DNA of 64,000 nt from positions 806,001-870,000 of the forward strand of contig CP104793.1 in assembly GCA_025916135.1 (NCBI GenBank). The letters are read 5' to 3'. Of the stretch, positions 54,806-63,419 are shown piece after piece. Made by a program: the position numbers and the translations under genes. How positions within the stretch are numbered: the first letter of the stretch is position 1; each line of letters starts with the position of its first letter. Below the pieces are notes generated by a model. It had not been told where the DNA came from, made no database searches, and worked only from the letters and a program-made list of their open reading frames with translations. Origin of the DNA: Rhodobacteraceae bacterium D3-12 (GTDB lineage Bacteria; Pseudomonadota; Alphaproteobacteria; Rhodobacterales; Rhodobacteraceae).

Positions 54806-55636
54806 ATGGCACGCGCAGTTACACAACAACGCAAGATCATAAACACCGCCGCCGCTTGGGCCGTGGGCCTGCTAATCTTCTTTCCAATCTTTTGGACGAT
54901 CCTGACCAGCTTCAAGACCGAAGCACAGGCCATCGCAGACCCGCCAATCTTCCTTGGCTTTGACTGGACGCTGGAAAACTATTCGGCAGTGTTGGAGCGG
55001 TCGAATTACGGGCGGTTTCTGTGGAACTCGATCATCATCGCGGGCGGCTCAACGATCCTTGGGATCATCATTGCGGTGCCTGCCGCATGGTCAATGGCTT
55101 TTGTGCCCAGCAAACGAACCAAGGATATCCTACTCTGGATGCTCTCGACCAAGATGCTGCCCGCTGTCGGCGTGCTTTATCCAATCTATCTGTTGTGCAT
55201 CAAGTTTGGGGTTCTGGACAGCAAGATTGCGCTCGTCTTCATCCTGATGCTGATCAACCTGCCGATCATTGTCTGGATGCTCTACACCTATTTCAAGGAA
55301 ATCCCCGGCGAGATCCTTGAAGCGGCGCGTATGGATGGCGCATCACTCAAGGAAGAGGTGCTTTATGTGCTGACGCCGATGGCCATTCCCGGCATTGCCT
55401 CGACGCTTCTTTTGAACGTTATTCTGGCATGGAACGAAGCCTTCTGGACGCTCAACCTGACGGCGGCCAAGGCGGCACCGCTCACGGCCTTCATCGCCAG
55501 TTATTCCAGCCCCGAAGGATTGTTTTATGCCAAGCTCAGCGCGGCCTCGACTATGGCCATTGCGCCGATCCTCATTCTTGGCTGGTTCAGCCAGAAACAA
55601 CTTGTCAGCGGCCTGACCTTTGGCGCCGTGAAGTAG
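54806..55636 (+). CDS. smoG: Polyol ABC transporter permease (MalG type)
   Basis: 276 residues with six membrane helices and the EAA loop [20 protein letters not shown] (about 172-191). GAGGAGGG precedes the ATG ten bases after the smoF stop. The sequence [11 protein letters not shown]-like N-terminus, LTSFKTE and [20 protein letters not shown] are typical of the MalG group. Intact; it pairs with SmoF in the polyol importer. Confidence 0.88.
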   Translation: MARAVTQQRKIINTAAAWAVGLLIFFPIFWTILTSFKTEAQAIADPPIFLGFDWTLENYSAVLERSNYGRFLWNSIIIAGGSTILGIIIAVPAAWSMAFVPSKRTKDILLWMLSTKMLPAVGVLYPIYLLCIKFGVLDSKIALVFILMLINLPIIVWMLYTYFKEIPGEILEAARMDGASLKEEVLYVLTPMAIPGIASTLLLNVILAWNEAFWTLNLTAAKAAPLTAFIASYSSPEGLFYAKLSAASTMAIAPILILGWFSQKQLVSGLTFGAVK

Positions 55637-55650
55637 GAAGGACCAGATCA

Positions 55651-56655
55651 ATGGGACAAATCAAACTTAACCAAGTTTCGAAGAGCTTTGGCGCAGTCGA
55701 AGTCATCCCGCCGCTCGACCTGACCATCGAAGATGGTGAATTCACGGTCTTTGTCGGCCCGTCGGGTTGCGGCAAGTCGACCCTGCTGCGCCTGATCGCC
55801 GGGCTTGAGGATATCACATCGGGGCATATCGAGATTGATGGGGCAGATGCGACTAACGTGCCCCCGGCCAAGCGTGGCCTTGCGATGGTGTTTCAATCTT
55901 ATGCGCTTTATCCGCACATGTCGGTGCGCAAGAATATCGCCTTCCCTATGCGCATGGCGGGCTTGCCGCAAGACGAGCAAGAACGCCGGATCGAAGCAGC
56001 CGCCAAGGCCTTGAACCTCACCGATTATCTCGACCGCCGTCCGGGCCAGCTTTCGGGCGGACAGCGTCAGCGTGTCGCCATCGGTCGTGCGATTGTCCGA
56101 GAGCCGGATGCCTTTCTCTTCGACGAGCCACTTTCGAACCTCGACGCCGCCCTTCGTGTCGGTATGCGCCTTGAGATCAGCGAACTGCACAAGCGGTTAG
56201 AGACAACGATGATCTATGTCACCCACGATCAAGTCGAAGCGATGACCATGGCCGACAAGATCGTGGTCCTGCGCGCGGGATTCATCGAACAGGTCGGCTC
56301 GCCACTTGAGCTCTATCACGAGCCGTGCAACGAGTTCGTCGCAGGGTTCATTGGGTCGCCCAGGATGAACCTTATTAAAGGTGCCGAGGCCGCGAAACAC
56401 GGCGCGGCGACCATTGGCATCCGACCCGAGCACACGCAGGTCAGCAAGACCGAAGGCACATGGCAAGGTTTCGTCGGCGTGGCCGAGCATCTGGGGTCTG
56501 ACACCTTCCTGCACGTTCATGGCGTTGAAGGCTGTGACCCGATGACCGTACGGGTGGACGGCGAATTGCCAGTGCGCCATGGAGACACGATCCATCTCAC
56601 GCCGCAGATGGACAAGCTGCACAAGTTCGACGCTCAAGGCCTAAGGATGGGCTAA
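55651..56655 (+). CDS. smoK: Polyol ABC transporter ATPase (MalK/UgpC type)
   Basis: 334 residues from the ATG at 55651 (GGAAGGA upstream). Walker [10 protein letters not shown] (about 36-44), Q-loop [19 protein letters not shown], signature [14 protein letters not shown], Walker [13 protein letters not shown]-loop [10 protein letters not shown], then a TOBE-type C-terminal domain with IGIRPEH. The sugar-transporter subclass is clear. The stop overlaps the first base of the sorbitol dehydrogenase relic. Confidence 0.92.
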   Translation: MGQIKLNQVSKSFGAVEVIPPLDLTIEDGEFTVFVGPSGCGKSTLLRLIAGLEDITSGHIEIDGADATNVPPAKRGLAMVFQSYALYPHMSVRKNIAFPMRMAGLPQDEQERRIEAAAKALNLTDYLDRRPGQLSGGQRQRVAIGRAIVREPDAFLFDEPLSNLDAALRVGMRLEISELHKRLETTMIYVTHDQVEAMTMADKIVVLRAGFIEQVGSPLELYHEPCNEFVAGFIGSPRMNLIKGAEAAKHGAATIGIRPEHTQVSKTEGTWQGFVGVAEHLGSDTFLHVHGVEGCDPMTVRVDGELPVRHGDTIHLTPQMDKLHKFDAQGLRMG

Positions 56656-56879
56656 TGCGTCTGGCTGGCAAAACCGCTCTGATCACAGCGACCGCCCGAG
56701 GGATTGGGCGGGCCTTTGCCAATGCTGTCTTCGCAAAATACGAGAGCATGTCTCTGCGCCGGAAGCTGGCGGAGGTTCGCATGGGCGGCGATCTGACAGG
56801 CATGGCCGCGTTTCTGGCTCACAATGAAACAACTATGTCGTTGCGCAACCCTAAATTGTGGATGGTGGTCAATGGGTGA
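56655..56879 (+). pseudogene. smoS: Sorbitol dehydrogenase (SDR, smoS-like), large internal deletion
   Basis: A 74-codon frame starts [20 protein letters not shown], the Rossmann start of an SDR with its first motif Gly changed to Ala. It then jumps to GDLTGMAAFLAHNE, which belongs near the SDR C-terminus. About 160-180 residues, including the catalytic Ser/Tyr/Lys, are missing. After HNE the normal ending (YVVAQ ... VDGGQWVN) is recoverable only in another frame and is interrupted by a stop. In Rhodobacter the smo operon carries smoS here, between smoK and mtlK, so position supports the identity. It cannot be functional. Confidence 0.82.
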
Positions 56880-58410
56880 ACTGATCAAACTTAGCGACGC
56901 AACGCTGGATCAATTGAGCATCGATCACCCGCGCTATGATCGTTCGGCTCTCACGCCCGGTATCGTTCACATCGGTGTTGGCAATTTTCATCGTGCACAT
57001 CAGGCATGGTATCTGCACCGCCTCATGCAAGCGGGCAAGGCGCAAGACTGGGCGATCCTCGGTGCAGGGGTACGCCCCTACGATGCCGAGATGCGTGACA
57101 AGCTTTTGCTGCAGAACTGTCTGACCACGCTGATCAAGCTGGACCCGAATGAGACGTCTGCCGAAATCGTCGGTTCGATGATTAACTACCTGCCAATCGA
57201 GGAGGGCAACAGTTCCCTGATCGTAGCCATGTCCGACCCGGCCATTCGCATTGTGGCGATGACCGTGACGGAAAGCGGATACTACGTCGATCCGGTGACC
57301 AAGGGGTTTGATGCGAACCACGCGGATATTCAGCATGACGCTGCCAACCCTGACGCGCCGCGCACGGCATTCGGTGCCATGATCGCTGCTTTGCGCTTGC
57401 GCCGTGCCGCAGGGCATGGCCCTTTCGCCGGGCTTAGCTGCGACAACCTGCAAGGCAATGGTGATATCCTGCGTCAAACCGTGGTTTCGCTGGCGCGTTT
57501 GTCCGACCCGGCACTGGCCGACTGGATTGCAGCCAACGCAACCTTCCCCAACTCGATGGTCGATTGCATCGCTCCCGCCAGCGGCCCGAAGGAAATCGCG
57601 TTGGCTCACGGATTTGGCGTAGATGATGCCGCACCGGTTACCCACGAGGCCTTCCGCCAATGGGTTATCGAAGACAATTTCTGCGCCGGACGCCCGAACT
57701 GGGACGAGGTGGGCGCAACGTTCTCTGACGATGTTCATGCCTATGAAACAATGAAGATCCGCATGCTCAACGCCGGGCATCAACTGCTCGCCAATCTGGG
57801 CGAGGTGCTGGGGGTCGAAACCATTTCCGATTGTATGGCCCACCCGCTGATCGCGGCCATGTTCCGTAAGGTGCAAACCGAAGAGATCGCTCCAACTGTC
57901 GATCCTGTTCCCGGCATGACCCCGCTGGCTTATCTTGACCTGATCGAGCGGCGTTTTGCCAATCCGCGCATTGTCGACACCACGCGCCGCGTTGCTTTTG
58001 ACGGCTCGGCTCGCCATACGGGGTTCGTTTTGCCCATCTTGCGCGATCAGTTGGTCGCCGGACGCTCTGTTTCTGGCCTTGCGCTCTCTCAGGCGCTATG
58101 GGCAAGAATGTGCGCTGGCACCCGCGAGAATGGCACCGAAATCGCCCCGAACGATCCGATATGGAGTGAGTTGACCCATGCGGCGCGTGCCGCCAAAATC
58201 CAGCCCGCTGTTTGGCTTGCTCAAAACAGGTTCTATGGCGATTTGGGCGATGCCCAACCCTTTGTGCAGGCTTTCGAAAGCTGGCTGCAGATGATCTGGG
58301 CTGAGGGCTGCGAAGCAACCTTGGCTGAATATACCGCACAGACATCTCACCAGCAGGAATTGTTGAAACCGGCTTTGTTGCACAAGTCACACCGGGGATT
58401 CAGTGTATGA
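56872..58410 (+). CDS. mtlK: Mannitol 2-dehydrogenase
   Basis: 512 residues from the ATG at 56872, which overlaps the end of the SDR relic; an upstream in-frame ATG lies inside that relic. Long-chain polyol dehydrogenase family: GIVHIGVGNFHRAHQAWYL (NAD site and early motif), TVTESGYY, SCDNLQGNG, and the catalytic signature Lys295-x4-Asn300-x2-His303 in KIRMLNAGHQ. It oxidises mannitol (and usually arabitol or sorbitol more weakly) to fructose with NAD. Intact. The product is the substrate of the kinase at 45047. With smoS lost, it is the only polyol dehydrogenase in the operon. Confidence 0.92.
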   Translation: MGELIKLSDATLDQLSIDHPRYDRSALTPGIVHIGVGNFHRAHQAWYLHRLMQAGKAQDWAILGAGVRPYDAEMRDKLLLQNCLTTLIKLDPNETSAEIVGSMINYLPIEEGNSSLIVAMSDPAIRIVAMTVTESGYYVDPVTKGFDANHADIQHDAANPDAPRTAFGAMIAALRLRRAAGHGPFAGLSCDNLQGNGDILRQTVVSLARLSDPALADWIAANATFPNSMVDCIAPASGPKEIALAHGFGVDDAAPVTHEAFRQWVIEDNFCAGRPNWDEVGATFSDDVHAYETMKIRMLNAGHQLLANLGEVLGVETISDCMAHPLIAAMFRKVQTEEIAPTVDPVPGMTPLAYLDLIERRFANPRIVDTTRRVAFDGSARHTGFVLPILRDQLVAGRSVSGLALSQALWARMCAGTRENGTEIAPNDPIWSELTHAARAAKIQPAVWLAQNRFYGDLGDAQPFVQAFESWLQMIWAEGCEATLAEYTAQTSHQQELLKPALLHKSHRGFSV

Positions 58411-58837
58411 ATCGAGTGTGATTGCGGAGAGGCATGAGTGATCAGCCCCACCTAAGCGGTCCAGTTTGAATGTTAGTGCATGATTGGCCTGGGTTCCATC
58501 GGAACGATGGCCTCCGGGGCCGGTGGGCGGTAGCCAGAGCACTCTAAGCTTGCGTTGAATGTCGCGTTCTTCGTTCGTCATGAATACTTCCTCCATCCTA
58601 AATGAGGGCATTTACAGGAAGTGTCCCGAGAGTCCGTACATATCTACAGTTAGCCATGTGTTTCCTCCGTTCTCCCAAAAGTAGCGGAAGACCATTTCCG
58701 TGGGGGATCAACTCCTTTTGTGCAACAAACCCATTCCGACCTCGAAAGCGAGGTGGCGCGCTTGCCTGTTTTGAACTGCTTTCTCGCGACTTTCAAATGG
58801 GCTAACATTCGTCTCAATTGGATCATTGGTTGGATAC
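58411..58837. other. Intergenic region with IS relic
   Basis: 427 bases after mtlK. It contains a short transposase N-terminus on the minus strand (58537-58581) and AT-richer sequence before the LysR gene. I see no terminator with a T-run. Confidence 0.4.
58537..58581 (-). pseudogene. Transposase N-terminal relic (IS481-like)
   Basis: From the ATG at 58581 (GGAGGAAGTATTC upstream) the minus strand reads MTNEERDIQRKLRVL, the usual opening of IS481-type integrase-core transposases. It then loses similarity (LWLPPTGPGG...). The short match and strong ribosome site argue for a truncated insertion sequence. Confidence 0.5.
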
Positions 58838-59737
58838 GTGCTGAACCTTAGAGAACTCCGAAACTTCATAGAAGTGGCTGACCGGCTCAATATTTCGACT
58901 GCTGCGAGCGTGGTGAACCTTAGCCAGTCTGCCCTGTCTCGACAAATACAGGCGCTTGAACGGAAATTGAGTGTGACGCTGTTTGAGCGGATCGGAAAGC
59001 GTATGGTGCTGACAGCCGAGGGTGCGGAGCTTGCTGTGCAGGCGGCTGCGCTGCTTGAGCAGGCCGATGATCTGGCGCAAAGCGCGTCGCGAAAAACGCT
59101 CACGCAAAGCGGAACGCTCCGGGTCGCGGGGACACCGCAGACAATCACATGGTTGCTCTCGCCTGCGATGGCAAGGTTTCGGGTTAAACAACCGAAGGTT
59201 AGCCTGTTGCTAAGAGAGGGCAACAATGACGAACTGGTTGAAATGGTCGAGCATCGGGTTGTTGATGTGGCTGTCGCGAACCTCGGGGTTAACCATATTC
59301 TTGCGGGCCAACCCCTTTTTCAAGCGCAGCTTTTTGCGATTTTGCCACCCGGACATCCCTGTTTAGGCAAGGCTTCGATTTCCATGGAGCAAATTGCAGA
59401 GGATATGTTGATTGTAATGCGTCGCGGTTTTCTGACGCGGCATCTTTATGAGCAGATCGCTGCGGCGCACGGTCTGCGCCCTCGCATATTGCTGGAAAGC
59501 GACAGCACTCAGACGATTGCCGCGTTGGCGCGTGACGGGCACGGGGTGGGCGTGGTGTCGTCCTCGGCGCCAAAAATAACGACGATGAAAAACGCGGTGC
59601 GCATCCAGTCGGATCTCTCTAAAACTACATCTGAGGTTTCGGCCCTTTGGAACCCCAAGCGCTATCGGCCCGCCTATTTCCAGAGCTTTCTGGATACGCT
59701 GCTTGAAATCTGCGCCGAGCGCGAGCTACCGCTCTGA
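58838..59737 (+). CDS. LysR-family transcriptional regulator
   Basis: 299 residues from a GTG at 58838, so the LysR pattern begins at LNLRELRNFIEVADRLNIST; a TTG at 58826 is possible. HTH: AASVVNLSQSALSRQIQALE, then ERKLSVTLFERIGKRMVLTAEG. The substrate-binding half follows (GTLRVAGTPQTITWLLSPAM, DVAVANLGV, ILLESDSTQTIAALARDGHG). It converges with tctA, overlapping it by 12 bases at the 3' ends, so local control of the tct genes is possible but not shown by the usual divergent layout. Confidence 0.87.
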   Translation: MLNLRELRNFIEVADRLNISTAASVVNLSQSALSRQIQALERKLSVTLFERIGKRMVLTAEGAELAVQAAALLEQADDLAQSASRKTLTQSGTLRVAGTPQTITWLLSPAMARFRVKQPKVSLLLREGNNDELVEMVEHRVVDVAVANLGVNHILAGQPLFQAQLFAILPPGHPCLGKASISMEQIAEDMLIVMRRGFLTRHLYEQIAAAHGLRPRILLESDSTQTIAALARDGHGVGVVSSSAPKITTMKNAVRIQSDLSKTTSEVSALWNPKRYRPAYFQSFLDTLLEICAERELPL

Positions 59738-61204
59738 CCTTAAAAATAGAAGAAGGGCAGCGACAGAAGCCAGCAAAAAGCCCATGGCGATTGGATGGTC
59801 GATCACCTTCAGCGGAGAGTGGTCTGTGACGATCAACGCTTGCCTTAGCGAGAGTTCAAACAGCGGGCCGATCACAAATCCGATCAGGAAGGTCACGACG
59901 GAATAGCCAAAGCGTTGCATAAGGTACCCCAGCAGACCGAGGGCCAGCATGGCGAAAACCGAAAACACCGTATCGCGCTCGAGATATGTTCCGACCACGC
60001 AAAACAGCACCACAAACGGAATGATAAATCTCGCGGGAACCTGCGTAATTCGGGCAAAAACGGTCAACCCTAGGCGCCCCACGACCAGCATCACCAGACT
60101 GGCTACTATCATCGAAACATAGATGCCGTAGATCAATCGCGGGTGTTGTTCAAAAACGAGGGGGCCGGGTTGAACCCCGTGCAGCATAAACGCCGAGACC
60201 AGAATGGCGGCAGACACGCTGCCGGGCAGGCCAATGGCAAACAGCGGAATGAGGCTTGCTGGGAGGACTGCGTTGTCGGCCGCCTCTGTTGCGGCAACGC
60301 CTTTGAGGTCACCTGCGCCGTATTGGTCATCAGGTTTGGCCATGCGTTTGTTGATTGCATAAGACAGGAATGCGCCGATTGTCGGCCCCAGGCCCGGAAT
60401 GATACCGGCAGCAATGCCGATGCCGGTGGCACGCAGCGTCACAGGAAAGGTGCGTTTCACATCTTCGGCGCGAATGTCGCGGTCTGTTTCAGGCACAAAC
60501 CCTTCCGGCTTTGTTTTGTTGTCACGATTGGCAAAAAGTAGCTGCACCTGAATGAGCATTTCGGTGAAGGCCAACATGCCGACCGTTGCTGCGATAAGGG
60601 GGATACCATCGAACAATTCGATGAAGCCGAACGTCATGCGGGGTGTTGCGCTTTCCGGGTCAAGCCCGACAGTGGCGAGGAGCAAGCCCAGCACACCCGA
60701 GATGATGCCGCGTGACAGGGAGGCTCCCGAAAGCGCCGCAATAAAACTGAGAGCAAAGATCATCACTGCGGTCATCTCGACCGGCCCCATCTTGAGGGCG
60801 AATTGTGCAAGCGAGGAGGCGAGCAGGATGAGCGTAAATGTTGCCACAAGATCGCCGAATACAGACGCATAAAGCGCAGTTTTCAAGGCACGCGTGGCCT
60901 GGCCCTTACGGGCAAGTGGGTAGCCGTCAAAAGTGGTAGCCGCAGAGCTTGGCTCGCCCGGAGTGTTCAGCAAGATCGCCCCAGTCGCACCGCCTGCTGC
61001 GCTGGCTTTGGTCACGCCCACAAGAAAGGCAATCGCGCCAATCGGGCTCATCGCATAAGTCATAGGCACTGCCACCGAGAGGGCGGCAGGACGGCTTAGA
61101 CCGGGCAGCACCCCCACCAAATAGCCAAGCAAAATGCCTCCGATAACCGAAAGGATCGAAGAAAAGGTAAGCGCATCACTCGCCCCTTGAAGGAAGACGT
61201 CCAT
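59726..61204 (-). CDS. tctA: Tripartite tricarboxylate transporter, large membrane subunit TctA
   Basis: 492 residues from the ATG at 61204 (GAGAGG upstream). About 11-12 membrane helices with the TctA signature region GYLVGVLPGLSRPAALSVAV and GGATGAILLNTPGEPSSAAT, and a repeat-like second half GIGIAAGIIPGLGPTIGAFL / PLFAIGLPGSVSAAILVSAF. TctA is the ion-driven channel for carboxylates delivered by the periplasmic TctC. Last gene of tctC-tctB-tctA. Confidence 0.9.
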   Translation of the reverse strand: MDVFLQGASDALTFSSILSVIGGILLGYLVGVLPGLSRPAALSVAVPMTYAMSPIGAIAFLVGVTKASAAGGATGAILLNTPGEPSSAATTFDGYPLARKGQATRALKTALYASVFGDLVATFTLILLASSLAQFALKMGPVEMTAVMIFALSFIAALSGASLSRGIISGVLGLLLATVGLDPESATPRMTFGFIELFDGIPLIAATVGMLAFTEMLIQVQLLFANRDNKTKPEGFVPETDRDIRAEDVKRTFPVTLRATGIGIAAGIIPGLGPTIGAFLSYAINKRMAKPDDQYGAGDLKGVAATEAADNAVLPASLIPLFAIGLPGSVSAAILVSAFMLHGVQPGPLVFEQHPRLIYGIYVSMIVASLVMLVVGRLGLTVFARITQVPARFIIPFVVLFCVVGTYLERDTVFSVFAMLALGLLGYLMQRFGYSVVTFLIGFVIGPLFELSLRQALIVTDHSPLKVIDHPIAMGFLLASVAALLLFLRSER

Positions 61205-61297
61205 TAGGCAAAGCCTCTCATTTTCTACTCTTGAGGTGACGGAATGACTGCCGCGGCACTGCGGCAAAGGTCGCCCATATGCCTGCGGGATCGAGCT

Positions 61298-61762
61298 TCA
61301 AAGCCCTGACCATTCGACGAACGACAGCAATGCCAATGCGCCGCCGCCCATCGCGGCCAGGACAATTGGTTTGCGCTCTCCAATAGCCAAAGAGGCCTGC
61401 ACCACAAGTACTGTTCCGCCAATGATGAAGTTGATCTGGTCAATCGTCAGCACACCGATCAGTGTGGCAAGAACAAGCAACACTACCCCGCGCATGCCCT
61501 TGGTGCCGGGCCCGCAGTCGTCTGGCTTGGAGGGGCGTATCAAGCCGAAAATCAGTGTGAAGATCGACACAAACAGGATAAACAAGGTCGCAACGATCGG
61601 AAGCATCGCGGGCGAAAGGCCGAAATTGTCGCTTTCAACAGTCCCGGCAGGAATGACGACCAAAAGCGCAAACAGGCAGAGCCCCGCAACGATGGCAAAC
61701 TCGGAAACAGGGCGCATCCATGGATGCGCCCCGTTTTGCGGTTGGGTGACCGGCTTCTTCAT
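61298..61762 (-). CDS. tctB: Tripartite tricarboxylate transporter, small membrane subunit TctB
   Basis: 154 residues with four membrane helices (FAIVAGLCLFALLVVIPAGT; MLPIVATLFILFVSIFTLIF; VVLLVLATLIGVLTI; PIVLAAMGGGALALLSFVEW), the typical TctB layout. The start codon directly adjoins the tctC stop. It partners TctA. The gap of 93 bases to tctA holds no gene. Confidence 0.85.
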   Translation of the reverse strand: MKKPVTQPQNGAHPWMRPVSEFAIVAGLCLFALLVVIPAGTVESDNFGLSPAMLPIVATLFILFVSIFTLIFGLIRPSKPDDCGPGTKGMRGVVLLVLATLIGVLTIDQINFIIGGTVLVVQASLAIGERKPIVLAAMGGGALALLSFVEWSGL

Positions 61763-62698
61763 TTACTCAAGAGCCGCTTTGAACTGAGCGCTCTGTGCAC
61801 GGATTTGCGTGTCAAAGGCATCGCCGGTGAGGGTGAAGCTGCCCATGTTACGCTTGGCAAGCACGTCTAGAACGGGTTTTGACGCTGCTGCGGCTTCGAA
61901 GGCTGCAACCAGTTTGGCTTTTGCCTCGGTCGGAATGCCTGCGGGGGCGACATAAATCACCATGTTGACGCTCGAAATGTCATAGCCCAAACTTTTGAGT
62001 GTCGGCGCATTTTCAAATCCGGGAACAGGGTCGGTGCCCAGACCGGCCAGAACATTCAGCGCGCCGGCAACCGCTTGGGCGTAATACGTGCCCGAGCTAT
62101 AGGCATAGTCGACATGACCGCCGAGCACGGCAGAGACCGCCTCTGCGCCACCCTTCGTCGGAACGGGCTTCAGAACCACCCCCTCCTTTGCTGAGATGGC
62201 CTTCATCACCACACGATCAAGCGATGTCGTCGAGGCATAGGTGAGGCCGCTCGGTGCTTTTTTAGCCGCAGCGATTACGTCGGAAAAATCGGTCCAGCCG
62301 CGGTCGGGCAGGGCCACCAGTGCTTCGGGGAACACACCGAACGCGCCGATATATTCGAAATCACTGATGCCATAGCTGACATTTGAGGAATGTGGGTCAA
62401 ACGAGATCGTCGTCGAAATGGCTGCCGCCAGGTGATAGCCGTCAGCAGGCTTTGCCTTGAGCGCGGTGAGGGCTAGACCTCCTCCGGCACCGGGTTGGTT
62501 GGTCACAACGAGGGCTTGACCAAGCGATGACGCCAGCGCCTCTGACGCCGCTCGGGTGATGGTATCGACACCGCCACCGGGGCCAAAACCGACCGTCACG
62601 GTGACTTCTTTTTCAGGGAATTCGGCAAGGGCAGGGCTTGCCAGCACGGCAAGCGCAAGCCCACAACCAATGAGTGATCTGCTAAACGATAAGGCCAA
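61763..62698 (-). CDS. tctC: Tripartite tricarboxylate transporter, periplasmic binding protein TctC
   Basis: 311 residues from a TTG at 62698, chosen because AAAGGA stands eight bases upstream and a clean signal peptide follows (LSFSRSLIGCGLALAVLASPALA). A GTG at 62758 would give 331 residues. The mature protein begins with the TTT hallmark EVTVTVGFGPGGGVDTITR, then VVTNQPGAGGGLALTALKAK, and matches Bug-type carboxylate binders. First gene of the tct operon. The ligand, some di- or tricarboxylate or aromatic acid, cannot be told. Confidence 0.87.
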   Translation of the reverse strand: MALSFSRSLIGCGLALAVLASPALAEFPEKEVTVTVGFGPGGGVDTITRAASEALASSLGQALVVTNQPGAGGGLALTALKAKPADGYHLAAAISTTISFDPHSSNVSYGISDFEYIGAFGVFPEALVALPDRGWTDFSDVIAAAKKAPSGLTYASTTSLDRVVMKAISAKEGVVLKPVPTKGGAEAVSAVLGGHVDYAYSSGTYYAQAVAGALNVLAGLGTDPVPGFENAPTLKSLGYDISSVNMVIYVAPAGIPTEAKAKLVAAFEAAAASKPVLDVLAKRNMGSFTLTGDAFDTQIRAQSAQFKAALE

Positions 62699-63419
62699 GA
62701 GATAGTCCTTTCTGTTGGGAGTAATCAGATTTTTTCTCACGAAATGGAAAGGATGCACGGAAAGCCGCTGCTGTCTAATGCATTCTTTATCGTGCTATTG
62801 ATGCAGAAAACGCATAAGGCTGTCTGCTTGGAATATCGGGTGAATATGGCGGGGTAAGCGCTTTCTAAGTTGGAAGGACTGCGCGGAATATGTGCAAGTA
62901 GCTGAGGTGTTTTTGTGCATTTAAGCAAAGTGTAGGCGCAAGCACTCGATCCTTTCGCGTCTTGCGCTTGATCTCTTTGACATGTCTGTCAGCCGATCCA
63001 TTCGGCGTTGTCTTCGTTCTCATCTCGTGTCTCTCCAGGGATTGCGATGAGCGAAAGATACTCCTTTTGCAAAACAACGCTGTCTATCTTAAAGGCCATG
63101 ACGGGTTACAGAAGGTGGAGATGTTTCTCGCCCTTTCTCAAACACATCCTTGGTCCGGGCCGGTTCTTGATCGCCATTCACGGCCCAGGGCTGACCTTGG
63201 TGATGTCTGCAGCGGATGACGGCTTCGAGCCCATTTTGACCGATGCTGCGGATGGCACCAATGTCCGCTATGGTCTCAGGAATTTCATGACGTGCAGCCG
63301 CGATAAGAGTGTTGCTGCAATCTTCCTCGGCAAGTCTGTCTCCACATTAGCCCTTCTAAGTTACTGTGCCAATGAAAGCGGTGCGGAGTGTCGCCGTAAA
63401 AATCGCGCCCCCACGACCA
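62699..63419. other. Unresolved region with an IS relic
   Basis: 721 bases. Apart from the transposase relic at 62952-63023, plus-strand frames around 63060-63400 look partly coding (one reads GRFLIAIHGPGLTLVMSAAD, then YGLRNFMTCSRDKSVAAIFL). They have no clean start and overlap in two frames. I recognise no family; degraded coding sequence is the best description. Confidence 0.35.
62952..63023 (-). pseudogene. IS3-family OrfA N-terminal relic
   Basis: From the ATG at 63023 (GGAGAGACACGAG upstream) the minus strand reads MRTKTTPNGSADRHVKEIKR then KTRK, matching the start of IS3-type transposase OrfA proteins (TPSGSADK.VK.IRR.TR.). After this the similarity stops. It is a truncated insertion sequence, different from the C-terminal relic at 42136-42354. 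Confidence 0.55.
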
